This document shows, piece after piece, positions 1 to 14,428 of a DNA stretch of 64,000 nucleotides. The DNA is taken from positions 1 to 64,000 of the forward strand of contig NZ_JAFLNH010000004.1 in the NCBI RefSeq assembly GCF_018361265.1, written 5' to 3'. The translations under genes and the position numbers were made by a program. The stretch is from Mycobacterium sp. SM1 (GTDB lineage: Bacteria; Actinomycetota; Actinomycetes; Mycobacteriales; Mycobacteriaceae). The stretch's first letter is position 1. Every line of letters starts with the position of its first letter. Under the pieces are notes generated by a model. It was not told the DNA's origin and did no database searches. It worked only from the letters and a program-made list of their open reading frames with translations.

Positions 1-1
1 C

Positions 2-139
2 GTCGTCGTCGATTGCGAGACCGCGTCCGTGCGGCTGGGGCTTGCCGGGGAGCTCGCCCGCCGGCTCGGCGCACCGAGCGTGCGGTTGCAGCAGTTGCGC
101 GCCGATCACCTGACCCAAGCCGTGCGCGGCGCAGCGTGA
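2..139 (+). CDS. C-terminal fragment of a magnesium-chelatase-like protein
   Basis: An open frame enters from the left edge and stops at TGA 137-139. The 45 visible residues contain [19 protein letters not shown] and end in LTQAVRGAA, like the C-terminus of the mycobacterial Mg-chelatase (ChlD/BchD-like) protein that precedes cobO in M. tuberculosis (Rv2850c). No catalytic part is visible, so the name rests on this short match and on synteny. Confidence 0.6.
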   Translation, partial: VVVDCETASVRLGLAGELARRLGAPSVRLQQLRADHLTQAVRGAA

Positions 140-160
140 GTTAGCCGGGGGTGCATAGCC

Positions 161-775
161 ATGCCACGTGGGCGTCCGCTTGAGATCCCCGACGACGGCC
201 TGACCACCCGGGCCAGGCGCAACACGCCGGTGCTGGCGGTGCACACCGGGGCGGGCAAGGGGAAGTCGACGGCAGCGTTCGGAATGGCGCTGCGGGCCTG
301 GAATGCCGGACTGGCCGTCGCGGTGTTTCAGTTCGTCAAGAGCGCCCGGTGGAAGGTCGGCGAGGAGCAGGCGTTTCGCGAGCTCGGCCGGCTGCACGAC
401 GAGCACGGGTTGGGCGGCTCGGTGGAATGGCACAAAATGGGCGCAGGCTGGTCCTGGTCGCGCAAGGCCGGGGCCGAGGGCGATCACGCGGCCGCCGCCG
501 CAACCGGCTGGGCCGAGATCGCCCGTCGGCTCGCCGGGCAGCGCCACGACTTCTACGTGCTCGACGAGTTCACCTACCCGCTGCAATGGGGGTGGGTCGA
601 CGTCGACGACGTGGTGGACACGCTGCTGTCGCGCCCCGGCCGCCAGCACGTGGTGATCACCGGGCGTGGCGCCCCGCAGCGCCTGGTCGACGCCGCCGAT
701 CTGGTGACCGAGATGACCAAGATCAAGCACCCGATGGATGTCGGGCGCAAGGGCCAAAAAGGCATCGAGTGGTGA
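161..775 (+). CDS. cobO: Cob(I)yrinic acid a,c-diamide adenosyltransferase
   Basis: Cytosolic enzyme that transfers the adenosyl group of ATP to the corrinoid cobalt, a late step of coenzyme B12 synthesis. The 204-residue product has the P-loop GAGKGKST at about residues 30-37, the acidic stretch VLDEFTYPLQWGW, and VVITGRGAP near the C-terminus, the usual layout of the CobO/BtuR family. The ATG start gives a family-typical length. Its stop overlaps the GTG start of cobB, so the two are probably translationally coupled, and cysG follows in the same way. Confidence 0.95.
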   Translation: MPRGRPLEIPDDGLTTRARRNTPVLAVHTGAGKGKSTAAFGMALRAWNAGLAVAVFQFVKSARWKVGEEQAFRELGRLHDEHGLGGSVEWHKMGAGWSWSRKAGAEGDHAAAAATGWAEIARRLAGQRHDFYVLDEFTYPLQWGWVDVDDVVDTLLSRPGRQHVVITGRGAPQRLVDAADLVTEMTKIKHPMDVGRKGQKGIEW

Positions 776-2205
776 GTGTTCCCGCCGTGATCGTCGCCGC
801 GCCCGCGTCGGGAAGCGGAAAGACAACCATCGCAACGGGTCTGATAGGCGCGCTGCGGCAGGCCGGCTATGCCGTCGCACCGTTTAAGGTGGGGCCGGAT
901 TTCATCGATCCGGGCTACCACGCCCTGGCCGCCGGGCGGCCCGGGCGCAACCTGGACCCGGTGCTGATGGGGGAGGAGCTCATCGGTCCGCTGTATGCGC
1001 ACGGCGCAACGGGAGCGGACGTCGCGGTCGTCGAAGGGGTCATGGGCCTGTTCGACGGGCGCATCGGCGCCGACGCCAGCACGCCGACACCGGGATCCAC
1101 CGCGCACGTGGCCGGCCTGCTGGGCGCCCCGGTGATCCTGGTGGTCGACGCCCGCGGCCAAAGTCACAGCATCGCGGCGCTGCTGCACGGTTTTTCGACG
1201 TTTGACACCGCAACCCGTGTCGCCGGTGTCGTTCTCAACCGGGTCGGGTCCGCGAGGCACGAGCAGGTGTTGCGCCAGGCCTGCGGGCAGGCCGGCGTCC
1301 CGGTAGTGGGCGCCATTCCGCGCAGCGACACGGTGGAGGTGCCCGCTCGGCATCTCGGTCTCGTCCCGGCCGTCGAGCACGGCCGGCCCGCCCGCACCGC
1401 GGTGGCGGCGATGACGGCGCTGGTCGCTCGCCACGTCGACGTGGCCGCGGTGATGACGGTCGCCGAGAGCCGGGTGGTAGCTCCGGCGTGGGATCCGGGG
1501 GCGGCGGTGGGCGGGGCTGCCGGGCAACACGCCCGCCCGGCGGCGACCCGGCCGCGGCGCCCCGGGGCACAGCCGAGCTCCCGGGCCCGGATCGCCGTGG
1601 CCGGCGGGAAGGCGTTCAGCTTTGGCTACACCGAGCATGCCGAGCTGTTACGGGCCGCCGGCGCCGAGGTGGCCGAGTTCGATCCGCTGCGCGACCCGCT
1701 GCCCGACGACACCGATGGGGTGGTGCTGCCGGGCGGGTTCCCCGAGCAGTATGCCGCCGAGCTCTCGAGCAACGACATTGCCCGCCGTCAGCTCACCGCC
1801 CTCGTGGCCGCCGGTGCGCCCGTGCATGCCGAATGCGCCGGGCTGACCTATCTGCTTTCCGAACTCGACGGCTACCCGATGTGCGGTGTGCTGGCCGGAT
1901 CGGCGCGGTTCACCACCCGCCTCACGCTGGGCTATCGCAACGCCGTCGCGGTGGCAGACTCGGCGCTGTACACCGCGGGGCACCGGGTGGTCGGGCACGA
2001 ATTTCACCGAACCGAAGTCACATTCGCCGAAAGCTATCCACCGGCGTGGGTGTACCGGGAGCCCGGGGGAGGTGCGGTGCGAGACGGGGCGGTGCATGCC
2101 GGTGTGCACGCGTCGTACTTGCACACCCATCCGGCGGTGACCGCGAATGCGGTGGCGCGCTTCGTCGGCCACGCCGCCGCCGCGGGGAAACACGGTGGCC
2201 GGTGA
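772..2205 (+). CDS. cobB: Cobyrinic acid a,c-diamide synthase
   Basis: Glutamine-dependent ATP:amidoligase that amidates side chains a and c of cobyrinic (or hydrogenobyrinic) acid. The N-terminal half is a dethiobiotin-synthetase-like domain with P-loop ASGSGKTT at residues 12-19 and KVGPDFIDPGYH just after. The C-terminal half is a class I glutaminase domain, with LPGGFPEQYA and the presumed nucleophile Cys355 in HAECAGLTYL. GTG 772 is chosen because it overlaps the cobO stop and the frame upstream of it is only a shadow of cobO. GTG 769 is an equally legal start. About 477 residues. Confidence 0.94.
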   Translation: MSVPAVIVAAPASGSGKTTIATGLIGALRQAGYAVAPFKVGPDFIDPGYHALAAGRPGRNLDPVLMGEELIGPLYAHGATGADVAVVEGVMGLFDGRIGADASTPTPGSTAHVAGLLGAPVILVVDARGQSHSIAALLHGFSTFDTATRVAGVVLNRVGSARHEQVLRQACGQAGVPVVGAIPRSDTVEVPARHLGLVPAVEHGRPARTAVAAMTALVARHVDVAAVMTVAESRVVAPAWDPGAAVGGAAGQHARPAATRPRRPGAQPSSRARIAVAGGKAFSFGYTEHAELLRAAGAEVAEFDPLRDPLPDDTDGVVLPGGFPEQYAAELSSNDIARRQLTALVAAGAPVHAECAGLTYLLSELDGYPMCGVLAGSARFTTRLTLGYRNAVAVADSALYTAGHRVVGHEFHRTEVTFAESYPPAWVYREPGGGAVRDGAVHAGVHASYLHTHPAVTANAVARFVGHAAAAGKHGGR

Positions 2206-3398
2206 CCGATAAGCCCTATCTGGTCGGTTTGCGGCTGTCCGGCAAGAAAGTCGTCGTGGTCGGCGGCGGCACGGTCGCCCAGCGCCGACTGCCGCTGCTG
2301 ATCGCCAGCGGCGCCGACGTTCACGTCATCGCCCGCAGAGCCACCCGTGCGGTCGAGGCGATGAGCCGAATTACGTTGTTGCTGAGGGATTATCGCGACG
2401 GCGACCTCGAGGGGGCGTGGTATGCGATCGCCGCCACCGACGACGCGGAGGTGAACTCCGCCGTGGTCGCCGAGGCCGAGCGGCGCCGAATCTTTTGCGT
2501 GCGCGCCGACGTCGCCGTGGCGGGCACCGCGGTCACCCCGGCGTCATTCGAGTACGCCGGCCTCTCGGTGGGGATACTGGCCGGCGGTGAGCACCGTCGC
2601 TCGGCGGCCATCCGCTCGGCGATCCGGGAAGCATTGCAGCAGGGCGTCATCGCCGCCGACACCGACGACGTCGTGCCCGGCGGGGTGGCGCTGATCGGTG
2701 GGGGTCCGGGCGACCCCGAGCTGATCACCGTCCGCGGGCGCCGGCTGCTCTCCCGGGCCGACGTCGTCATCGCCGACCGGCTGGCCCCACCCGAACTGCT
2801 GGCGGAGCTCTCGCCGCAGGTGGAGGTGGTCGACGCCGCCAAGATCCCCTACGGGCGCGCCATGGCCCAGGAGGCCATCAACGCGGTGATGATCGAGCGG
2901 GCCAAAGCCGGCAAGTTTGTGGTCCGGCTCAAAGGCGGTGATCCGTTCGTGTTCGCCCGCGGCTACGAGGAACTGCTGGCCTGCGCCGACGCCGGGATCC
3001 CGGTGACCGTGGTGCCGGGTGTGACGAGCGCCATAGCGGTGCCCGCGTTAGCGGGTGTCCCGGTGACCCACCGCGGCCTTTGCCACGAGTTTGTGGTGGT
3101 CAGCGGCCATCTCCCGCCGGGGCACCCCGAATCGTTAGTGAATTGGGACGCTGTGGCGGCGATGTCGGGCACCATCGTGTTGTTGATGGCGGTGGAGCAC
3201 CTCGAGCTTTTCGCCGCGGCTTTGCTGCGGGGCGGCCGGCCTGCGGATACGCCGGTGCTGGCGGTGCAACACGGGACAACGGCCTCCCAACGCACCGTGC
3301 GGGCCAGCCTGGCCGACGCGCCGGAGAAGATCCGCGCAGCAGGTATTCGCCCTCCCGCGGTCATCGTGATCGGCGCGGTGGCCGCGTTCGGCGCTTAA
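2202..3398 (+). CDS. cysG: Siroheme synthase / uroporphyrinogen-III C-methyltransferase
   Basis: Bifunctional tetrapyrrole enzyme of about 398 residues. The N-terminal part is a Rossmann domain of the precorrin-2 dehydrogenase/ferrochelatase type (KKVVVVGGGTVAQRR, about residues 15-29). From about residue 163 there is a SAM-dependent uroporphyrinogen-III methyltransferase domain (LIGGGPGDPELITVRG, VRLKGGDPFVFARG). GTG 2202 overlaps the cobB stop (GTGA). It makes precorrin-2 and siroheme, feeding corrinoid synthesis and sulfite/nitrite reductases, which fits its place in a cob operon. Confidence 0.93.
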   Translation: MTDKPYLVGLRLSGKKVVVVGGGTVAQRRLPLLIASGADVHVIARRATRAVEAMSRITLLLRDYRDGDLEGAWYAIAATDDAEVNSAVVAEAERRRIFCVRADVAVAGTAVTPASFEYAGLSVGILAGGEHRRSAAIRSAIREALQQGVIAADTDDVVPGGVALIGGGPGDPELITVRGRRLLSRADVVIADRLAPPELLAELSPQVEVVDAAKIPYGRAMAQEAINAVMIERAKAGKFVVRLKGGDPFVFARGYEELLACADAGIPVTVVPGVTSAIAVPALAGVPVTHRGLCHEFVVVSGHLPPGHPESLVNWDAVAAMSGTIVLLMAVEHLELFAAALLRGGRPADTPVLAVQHGTTASQRTVRASLADAPEKIRAAGIRPPAVIVIGAVAAFGA

Positions 3399-3431
3399 AT
3401 AATTCTTAAGATTGCTGTAAGGTGGCCGGTT

Positions 3432-5000
3432 ATGACGGCCGTCGACGACGCGGAATGGGCAGCGCCACACCGCAGGGCCCCGCGCGCGGGACGTGCGACC
3501 CCGGTGCCCGTCGAAGCGGCCGCGCTCGGCCCCGCACGCAGGTATCTGCCGTCGCGCTGGTTTGTGGCCGCGGTTATCGCCATCGGCGGCATGCAGCTGA
3601 TGGCGACCATGGACGGCACCATCGCGATCGTCGCGCTTCCCAAGATCCAAAACCAGCTGGGCCTGTCTGACGCCGGACGGAGCTGGGTGATCACCGCCTA
3701 CGTGCTGACTTTCGGCGGGTTGATGCTGCTCGGCGGCCGCCTGGGTGACACCATCGGGCGCAAGCGCACCTTCATCGTGGGCGTCGCGCTGTTCACCATC
3801 GCCTCCGCCATGTGCGGTATCGCCTGGGACGCGGGCACCCTCGTGTTGGCCCGGCTGCTGCAGGGCGTGGGAGCCGCCATCGCCTCGCCCACCGGCCTGG
3901 CGTTGGTGGCGACAACCTTCCCGAAGGGTCCGGCGCGCAACGCCGCGACGGCGGTGTTCGGCGCGATGACCGGCGTGGGCTCGGTGATGGGCCTGGTCGT
4001 CGGCGGGGCGCTGACCGAGGTGTCGTGGCGGCTGGCGTTTGTGGTGAACGTGCCGATCGGACTGCTCATGGTGTACCTGGCCCGCGCGGCGCTGCGGGAA
4101 ACCCAGAAAGAGCGGATGAAGCTGGACGCCACCGGCGCCGGGCTGGCCACGTTGGCCTGCACCGCGGCGGTGTTCGGCTTCTCGATGGGACCGGAGAAAG
4201 GCTGGCTGTCGGCCCCGACGATCGGCTCGGGTGTGGTGGCCCTGGGCGCTTTCGTGGCGTTCGCCGTGGTGGAGCGCACCGCCGAGAACCCCATCGTGCC
4301 GTTCAGCTTGTTCCTTGACCGCAATCGGCTGGCCACGTTCGCGGCCATCTTCCTGGCCGGCGGGGTGATGTTCACCCTGACCGTGCTGATCGGCTTGTAC
4401 GTGCAGGACATCATGGGCTACAGCGCCCTGCGGGCGGGCATCGGATTCATCCCGTTCGCCATTGCGATGGGGATCGGGCTGGGCGCGTCGTCGCAGCTCG
4501 TGACGTGGTTCCCGCCGCGAGTCGTGGTCATCGGCGGGGGAATCCTGGTGCTGGGCGCAATGCTCTACGGCTCAACGCTCAACCGCGGGATTCCCTACTT
4601 CCCCAATCTGGTGATGCCGATCGTCGTGGGCGGCATCGGCATCGGCATGATCATCGTCCCGCTGGCGCTCTCGGCGATCGCCGGCGTCGGTGTTGACCGG
4701 ATCGGGCCCACCTCGGCGATCGCGCTCATGCTGCAGAATTTGGGTGGGCCGGTGGTGCTCGCCGTCATCCAGGCCGTTATCACCTCCCGCACCTTGTACC
4801 TGGGCGGCACCAACGGCCCGGTGAAGTTCATGAGCGCTGCCCAGTTGCACGCGCTGGATCAGGGGTACACCTACGGCTTGTTGTGGGTGGCCGGGGTGGC
4901 CATCCTGGTCGGCGCTGCGGCGCTGCTTATCGGCTACACGGCGCAGCAGGTGGCACAGGCGCAAGAAGTCAAGGACGCGGTCGAGCACGGAGAGCTCTAG
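3432..5000 (+). CDS. efpA: MFS drug efflux transporter EfpA
   Basis: Major-facilitator transporter of the 14-helix DHA2 (QacA) class, 522 residues, inner membrane. The loop signature LGGRLGDTIGRKRTF (MFS motif A) and ARLLQGVGAAIASPTGLAL (motif C region) are visible, and hydrophobic helices run the whole length after a polar N-terminus of about 45 residues. It is collinear with M. tuberculosis efpA (Rv2846c). A short AT-rich gap separates it from cysG, so it may have its own promoter. The substrate cannot be read from the sequence. Confidence 0.95.
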   Translation: MTAVDDAEWAAPHRRAPRAGRATPVPVEAAALGPARRYLPSRWFVAAVIAIGGMQLMATMDGTIAIVALPKIQNQLGLSDAGRSWVITAYVLTFGGLMLLGGRLGDTIGRKRTFIVGVALFTIASAMCGIAWDAGTLVLARLLQGVGAAIASPTGLALVATTFPKGPARNAATAVFGAMTGVGSVMGLVVGGALTEVSWRLAFVVNVPIGLLMVYLARAALRETQKERMKLDATGAGLATLACTAAVFGFSMGPEKGWLSAPTIGSGVVALGAFVAFAVVERTAENPIVPFSLFLDRNRLATFAAIFLAGGVMFTLTVLIGLYVQDIMGYSALRAGIGFIPFAIAMGIGLGASSQLVTWFPPRVVVIGGGILVLGAMLYGSTLNRGIPYFPNLVMPIVVGGIGIGMIIVPLALSAIAGVGVDRIGPTSAIALMLQNLGGPVVLAVIQAVITSRTLYLGGTNGPVKFMSAAQLHALDQGYTYGLLWVAGVAILVGAAALLIGYTAQQVAQAQEVKDAVEHGEL

Positions 5001-5112
5001 CCCGCCAGCCGGCCGATGATGCGCACCGCGCAGTGATGTGCGCAGGCGGGCGCCGGGGGTCTCGGCCGGGCGTGTCCGGACCCCGGCCCACGGCTCACTA
5101 AGCTCGTTTGCT

Positions 5113-6900
5113 GTGATCACCCGGATGTCCGAGCTGTTCCTGCGTACGCTGCGCGAGGATCCCGCCGACGCCGAAGTGCCCAGCCACAAGCTGCTGATTC
5201 GCGCCGGCTACATCCGGCCGGTGGCGCCCGGGCTGTACAGCTGGCTGCCGCTCGGGCTGCGGGTGTTGCGCAAGATCGAACGTGTCGTCCGGGAGGAGAT
5301 GAACGCCATTGGCGGGCAGGAGATTCTGCTTCCCGCTCTGCTGCCGCGGGCGCCGTTCGAGACGACTAACCGGTGGACCGAGTACGGCGAGGGGGTGTTT
5401 CGGCTTCGGGATCGCCGCGGACACGACTACCTGCTGGGGCCGACGCACGAAGAGTTGGTCACCCTGATGGTGAAAGGAGAGTACAGCTCCCACAAGGATT
5501 TTCCGCTTCTGCTGTACCAGATCCAAAACAAGTACCGAGACGAGCCACGGCCGCGGGCCGGTATTCTGCGGGTGCGGGAGTTCCTGATGAAAGACTCCTA
5601 TTCCTTCGACACCGACGACGCCGGGCTCAAGGCGGCCTATTACGCGCACCGCGAGGCCTATCAGCGCATGTTCGACCGGCTGCAGGTGCGCTATGTCATC
5701 GTGTCCGCGGTTTCCGGCGCGATGGGCGGCAGCGCGTCGGAGGAGTTCTTGGCCGAGAGCCCGATCGGTGAGGACACCTTTGTGCGCTGCCCGCAGTCCG
5801 GATACGCCGCCAACGTCGAGGCGGTGGTCACCGCCCGCCCGGAGAGCCGGCCCATCGAGGGCCTGCCCGAGCCGGTGGTCTACGACACCGGCGACACCCC
5901 GACCATTGCGACCCTGGTTGACTGGGCCAACAGCGCGGGCCTGGGGCGCGCCGTCACCGCCGCCGACACGCTAAAAAACGTGGTGCTCAAGGTTCGCTGG
6001 CCGGGCCGGGACTGGGAGTTGCTGGCCATCGGGCTGCCGGGTGACCGCGAAATCGACGAGCGGCGGCTAGAGGCCGCGCTCGCCCCCGCCGAGTACGCGT
6101 TGCTCGGTGACGAGGACTTCGCCAGGTACCCGTTTTTGGTGAAGGGTTACATCGGGCCAAAAGCGTTGCGCAAAAACGGTATTCGTTATCTAGTTGACCC
6201 TCGGGTGGTGGACGGCACCAGCTGGATCACCGGCGCCGACCAGCCCGGCAGGCATGTTGTCGGGCTGGTGGCGGGCCGGGACTTCACCGCCGACGGCACG
6301 ATCGAGGCCGCCGAGGTCCGCGATGGCGACCCGTCTCCCGACGGGGCCGGCCCGCTGGTGTCCGCCCGCGGCATCGAGATCGGCCACATCTTCCAGCTCG
6401 GCCGCAAATACACCGACGCCTTTGCCGTCGACGTGCTCGGCGAGGACGGCAAGCCGGTGCGGTTGACCATGGGCTGCTACGGCATCGGGGTATCGCGGCT
6501 GGTGGCCGTCATCGCCGAGCAGCACCACGACGAGCTGGGCCTGCGCTGGCCGTCCACGGTGGCGCCGTTCGACGTCCACGTGGTGATCGCGACCAAAGAC
6601 GCCGAGGTGCACGACGGGGCTACCGCTTTGGCCACGGACCTGGACCGCCTCGGTGTCGAGGTGCTGCTCGATGACCGGCAGGCCTCACCGGGGGTGAAGT
6701 TCAAAGACGCCGAGTTGCTGGGCATGCCGTGGATCGTCGTGGTGGGCCGCGGCTGGGCGAAGGGCGTCGTCGAACTGCGCGACCGCTTCAGCGGCCAGGT
6801 CCGCGAGCTGGCCACCAGCGCTTCGCCGGCCACCGAGATCGCGGCCATCGTGTCCGGCCGCCGGCGCGGTGCCGACGCCGGGGCTGCGGCAGCCGGCTGA
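5113..6900 (+). CDS. proS: Prolyl-tRNA synthetase
   Basis: Class II aminoacyl-tRNA synthetase that charges tRNA-Pro, bacterial type with an editing insertion, 595 residues. Motif 1 region [20 protein letters not shown], motif 2 [21 protein letters not shown], motif 3 [11 protein letters not shown] and a C-terminal anticodon-binding domain are all present. GTG 5113 gives the expected N-terminus [13 protein letters not shown]; the frame upstream is open but does not resemble the family. It follows efpA as in M. tuberculosis (Rv2845c). Confidence 0.95.
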   Translation: MITRMSELFLRTLREDPADAEVPSHKLLIRAGYIRPVAPGLYSWLPLGLRVLRKIERVVREEMNAIGGQEILLPALLPRAPFETTNRWTEYGEGVFRLRDRRGHDYLLGPTHEELVTLMVKGEYSSHKDFPLLLYQIQNKYRDEPRPRAGILRVREFLMKDSYSFDTDDAGLKAAYYAHREAYQRMFDRLQVRYVIVSAVSGAMGGSASEEFLAESPIGEDTFVRCPQSGYAANVEAVVTARPESRPIEGLPEPVVYDTGDTPTIATLVDWANSAGLGRAVTAADTLKNVVLKVRWPGRDWELLAIGLPGDREIDERRLEAALAPAEYALLGDEDFARYPFLVKGYIGPKALRKNGIRYLVDPRVVDGTSWITGADQPGRHVVGLVAGRDFTADGTIEAAEVRDGDPSPDGAGPLVSARGIEIGHIFQLGRKYTDAFAVDVLGEDGKPVRLTMGCYGIGVSRLVAVIAEQHHDELGLRWPSTVAPFDVHVVIATKDAEVHDGATALATDLDRLGVEVLLDDRQASPGVKFKDAELLGMPWIVVVGRGWAKGVVELRDRFSGQVRELATSASPATEIAAIVSGRRRGADAGAAAAG

Positions 6901-6942
6901 GCTGCGGACCACCGTGCTCGCGTGCTACCGGGCTTGCGCGCC

Positions 6943-7437
6943 TCATCCGCCGGCACCGGGGAAAGCCGTGGTGATCGGCCACGCCCCCAGCACCCGGTTC
7001 CACTGCGCCGCCAGGACCGCGCTTTGGGTCAGCGCCGTCACGCCGAATCCACGCTCGTCGGGCCCCTGGGCCTGTTCGACGACCGCGCGCCAGGCCACCG
7101 CGGCATCGTTCTCCATCCGCGCGGCCAGGCGCGCGGCGGAGCGCGGGCCGTTCACCGCCATCGGCAGCTGGTAGCCCGCGGCGGCCACCGGCGCGGCAAC
7201 CTTGCGGGCCGCCAGCATCGCAATGACGCGGTCCCGACGCTCTCGATGCTCGCCAAGCGCGGTGGACACCAGGGCGTTGACGTCGCCAGCGCAGCGCGCG
7301 GACACGATGCCGTAGCCGTAAATGATGGCGTGTTCGGTGGCCAGCGCATCGCAGAGGGCGGCGTCATCGGCGCCGGTTTTGCCCCCGGGGCGTTGCGACG
7401 GTGACCGGACGCCCGAGGTGGGCTCGACGGAGGTCAT
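6943..7437 (-). CDS. Ferritin-like DUF4439 protein
   Basis: A 164-residue protein with long alpha-helical stretches, matching the mycobacterial DUF4439 ferritin-like family (Rv2844 position). Visible segments are ALATEHAIIYGYGIVSA and MAVNGPRSAARLAARMENDAAVAWR; the spaced Glu and His residues suit a four-helix bundle, but a metal site cannot be proven. The ATG overlaps the stop of the upstream leftward lipoprotein gene by four bases (ATGA), so the pair is one transcription unit opposite to its neighbours. No function is assigned. Confidence 0.85.
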   Translation of the reverse strand: MTSVEPTSGVRSPSQRPGGKTGADDAALCDALATEHAIIYGYGIVSARCAGDVNALVSTALGEHRERRDRVIAMLAARKVAAPVAAAGYQLPMAVNGPRSAARLAARMENDAAVAWRAVVEQAQGPDERGFGVTALTQSAVLAAQWNRVLGAWPITTAFPGAGG

Positions 7438-7949
7438 GGTTTCGGCCCCCCGACGACCAGGGCGACCGTGTAGGCGGCGGTGCAGGAGGCGGCGATGGAG
7501 CCCAGCAGCCCGGCCCGGTAACCCGACAACGTGGCGGCGAGTCGGGCGGCGCTCTCCGCGGAGTTGTGCAACGCGTCGACCACATCGGACAGCGAGGGCA
7601 AAGGCGCCGCCGGACCGGTCGCGACCGGGCCGGGCGGCGCGCTCGAGGTTGTCGTGGATCGTCCGGCGACGCGGTCGATTTCGGTGGCCAACGCTTGCGC
7701 ATGGCGGGAACGTTCCAGCGCGACTTCCCTCAGCGCCGCGGCGAGCTGACCCAGTTCGGCGGCGGCCGCCGCGGTGGCAAGCTCACTGTCCCTGCGGGCC
7801 AGCTCCAGCTGGGACTGTAATTCGTCCACCGCGGGCGGCGATGGGGAGGAGCCGCACCCCGGTGCCATCGCCCCGAGCACCGCGAGGGCGGCGCCACCGG
7901 CAAGCAGGTTCCGCCTGCTGACACCAAGAGCAGTGCTTGACACAGCCAC
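7434..7949 (-). CDS. Putative Tat-dependent lipoprotein
   Basis: A 171-residue secreted protein. The N-terminus has a twin-arginine-like SRRNLLAGG, a hydrophobic stretch and the lipobox LGAMAPGC, so it is probably exported folded and lipidated at that Cys. The mature part is alpha-helical with heptad-like Leu/Ala spacing (LQSQLELARRDSELATAAAAAEL) and a short Pro/Ser linker. It sits where M. tuberculosis has Rv2843 and is coupled to the DUF4439 gene. The start is GTG 7949; function unknown. Confidence 0.8.
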   Translation of the reverse strand: MAVSSTALGVSRRNLLAGGAALAVLGAMAPGCGSSPSPPAVDELQSQLELARRDSELATAAAAAELGQLAAALREVALERSRHAQALATEIDRVAGRSTTTSSAPPGPVATGPAAPLPSLSDVVDALHNSAESAARLAATLSGYRAGLLGSIAASCTAAYTVALVVGGPKP

Positions 7950-8152
7950 ATCCTGCCATCGCGAGGCGCGTCAGCGTACCGGGTGACCCGCGCCGCCGTC
8001 CCGGTCAATAGCCGATTGCCGAGCCGATTCCTGGCGTATCGTTGGTAGCTGGCCCCTATGAAACGCTCGCCGGGACGTGTCGTGGGGCCGCTCGGAGCCG
8101 CCGCCAGCGACATCGAGCCGATGACCGGACAACTCAAGATGAGGAGCTCGCC
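7950..8152. promoter_or_regulatory. Divergent intergenic region upstream of rimP
   Basis: About 200 bases separate the leftward lipoprotein gene from rightward rimP, so both promoters must lie here. The rimP start is preceded by GAGGAG 8-13 bases upstream. I do not see a convincing -10/-35 pair and name no box. Confidence 0.4.
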
Positions 8153-8680
8153 GTGGCCACCGGGCTACCTTCGCAGACGCAGGTGATCGAGCTACTTGGT
8201 GGGCTTTTTGCGCGCGCCGGCTACGACATCGAAGATGTCGTTATCGACACTCGAGCCCGCCCGCCGCGAATTTCGGTGATCGCCGACGGCGATACCCCGC
8301 TCGACGTGGAAACCATAGCCACGCTGTCTCGCTCGGCGTCGGCTTTGCTGGACACCCTGGACGGCATTACCGGCAGTTATGTCCTCGAGGTCAGCTCACC
8401 CGGCGTGCACCGCCCGTTGACCACCGAGAAGCACTTTCGCCGCGCCCGCGGTCGCAAAGTCGAGTTGTCGCTGTCGGACGGATCGCGGCTGACGGGCCGC
8501 GTGGGGGAGATGCACAGCAACGCGGTGGCGCTGGTGATTCGCGACGGACGTGGGTGGGCCGTTCGGCAGATCCCGCTCGATGAAATCGCAAAAGCCGTTG
8601 TTCAGGTTGAGTTTTCGCAGCCCGCCACACGGGAGTTGGAACTGGCGGGACGGGCTGCGGGGACGGAGGCCGGGGCATGA
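8153..8680 (+). CDS. rimP: Ribosome maturation factor RimP
   Basis: Factor for 30S subunit maturation, 175 residues. The family features [47 protein letters not shown] (the classic RimP SSPG-xxRPL stretch) and a C-terminal SH3-like part are visible. GTG 8153 is chosen from a GAGGAG ribosome binding site and from similarity of the N-terminus to other mycobacterial RimP; the frame is open further upstream. It overlaps nusA by ATGA, the normal rimP-nusA arrangement. Confidence 0.93.
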   Translation: MATGLPSQTQVIELLGGLFARAGYDIEDVVIDTRARPPRISVIADGDTPLDVETIATLSRSASALLDTLDGITGSYVLEVSSPGVHRPLTTEKHFRRARGRKVELSLSDGSRLTGRVGEMHSNAVALVIRDGRGWAVRQIPLDEIAKAVVQVEFSQPATRELELAGRAAGTEAGA

Positions 8681-9720
8681 ACATCGACATGGCCGCCCTG
8701 CACGCGATCGAGGTGGACCGGGGAATCTCGGTGACCGAGTTGCTCGAGACGATCAAGTCTGCGCTGCTCACCGCCTACCGTCACACCGAAGGCCACCAAG
8801 ACGACGCGCGGATCGAGATCGACCGCAAAACCGGCGCGGTGCGGGTGATCGCCCGGGAAACCGACGCCGACGGCAACGTCGTCAGCGAATGGGACGACAC
8901 CCCTGAGGGTTTCGGCAGGATCGCAGCCACCACCGCGCGCCAGGTGATGCTGCAGCGATTCCGCGACGCCGAGAACGAGCGCACCTATGGCGAGTTCTCC
9001 ACCCGGGAGGGGGACATCGTCGCAGGGGTGATCCAGCGTGACAGCCGGGCCAATGCCCGCGGTTTGGTCGTGGTCAGGATGGGCAGTGAGACCAAGGCGT
9101 CCGAGGGTGTCATCCCGGTGGCCGAGCAGGTTCCGGGTGAGAGCTACGAGCACGGTAACCGCCTGCGGTGCTATGTGCTGGGGGTGAGCCGTGGGATCCG
9201 CGAGCCGGTGATCACGTTGTCGCGCACCCATCCCAACCTGGTGCGCAAGCTGTTCGCACTGGAAGTTCCGGAGATCGCCGACGGCTCGGTGGAGATTGTC
9301 GCGGTCGCCCGCGAGCCCGGGCACCGCTCGAAGATCGCGGTGAGGTCGAATGTCCCCGGGCTGAACGCCAAGGGCGCCTGCATCGGCCCGATGGGGCAGC
9401 GGGTGCGCAATGTGATGAGCGAGCTTTCCGGGGAGAAGATCGACATCATCGACTATGACGAGGATCCGGCCCGCTTCGTGGCCAACGCCCTTTCCCCCGC
9501 CAAAGTGGTCTCGGTGGCGGTGATCGACCAGACCGCCCGGGCCGCCCGCGTGGTGGTCCCTGATTTCCAATTGTCGCTGGCCATCGGCAAGGAGGGGCAG
9601 AATGCGCGGCTGGCCGCACGGTTGACCGGATGGCGGATCGACATCCGGGGCGACTCGCCGGCGCATCCGGGGCCCCGGCAGGAGCATGGCGCCGGCCACG
9701 GAATGGCGCACGACCGGTAG
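8677..9720 (+). CDS. nusA: Transcription termination/antitermination factor NusA
   Basis: RNA-polymerase-binding factor, 347 residues, actinobacterial length without the C-terminal acidic repeats. In order: N-terminal domain, an S1 domain (about residues 110-180) and two KH domains, with [25 protein letters not shown] and [23 protein letters not shown] as KH signatures. ATG 8677 overlaps the rimP stop. The rimP-nusA-rnpM-infB-rbfA order is the standard bacterial cluster. Confidence 0.96.
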   Translation: MNIDMAALHAIEVDRGISVTELLETIKSALLTAYRHTEGHQDDARIEIDRKTGAVRVIARETDADGNVVSEWDDTPEGFGRIAATTARQVMLQRFRDAENERTYGEFSTREGDIVAGVIQRDSRANARGLVVVRMGSETKASEGVIPVAEQVPGESYEHGNRLRCYVLGVSRGIREPVITLSRTHPNLVRKLFALEVPEIADGSVEIVAVAREPGHRSKIAVRSNVPGLNAKGACIGPMGQRVRNVMSELSGEKIDIIDYDEDPARFVANALSPAKVVSVAVIDQTARAARVVVPDFQLSLAIGKEGQNARLAARLTGWRIDIRGDSPAHPGPRQEHGAGHGMAHDR

Positions 9721-9791
9721 CAGCGCGGCGGCCCGGTGGTGCCGAAGATTGGGTGGTTCTGCACGACGACGGGCTGAAGGTAGACTAAGCC

Positions 9792-10157
9792 GTGATCCAG
9801 CGCGAGACTTCGGCCTCGGCGCAGCGACGCACCGAGGGGCCGGTGCGGACATGTGTCGGGTGCCGAAGGCGAGAGTTGGCTGTCGAACTGCTTCGCGTGG
9901 TGGCGGTGTCGAGCGGGAATGGCGGGTACGCCGTGATCGTTGATACGGCCGGTAACATGCCGGGGCGGGGCGCGTGGCTGCATCCCGTTCAGCAGTGTGC
10001 GCGGCAAGCGATTCGGCGGCGAGCGTTCGCGCGAGCGCTGCGCATCACCGGTGCACCGGACCCATCCGCGGTGGTCGAGTACATCAACGCGCTCGGCTCA
10101 CCCGGCAACAGAACAGGCAGCACAGAACATGAGCACACCGTGAAGCCCCGACGATGA
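9792..10157 (+). CDS. rnpM: YlxR/RnpM family RNA-binding protein
   Basis: Small basic protein of 121 residues with the YlxR signature [13 protein letters not shown] at residues 14-26 and the later PGRGAWLHP. In Bacillus the family binds RNase P RNA. The GTG start suits the family N-terminus. The location between nusA and infB is diagnostic. The C-terminal 25 residues ([13 protein letters not shown] and so on) are polar and probably disordered. Confidence 0.9.
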   Translation: MIQRETSASAQRRTEGPVRTCVGCRRRELAVELLRVVAVSSGNGGYAVIVDTAGNMPGRGAWLHPVQQCARQAIRRRAFARALRITGAPDPSAVVEYINALGSPGNRTGSTEHEHTVKPRR

Positions 10158-10224
10158 TCATGCGTCGCAGCTAAACCCGAGGCGCGGCCCACCACACGCC
10201 GTCGCCTCATGGACAGGAGATGGA

Positions 10225-12915
<2,691 letters not shown>

Positions 12916-12916
12916 C

Positions 12917-14381
<1,465 letters not shown>

Positions 14382-14428
14382 CCGGACGGCGTCCCGCGTC
14401 TTGCCGGCATTTCTTGTCGGCATTCCGG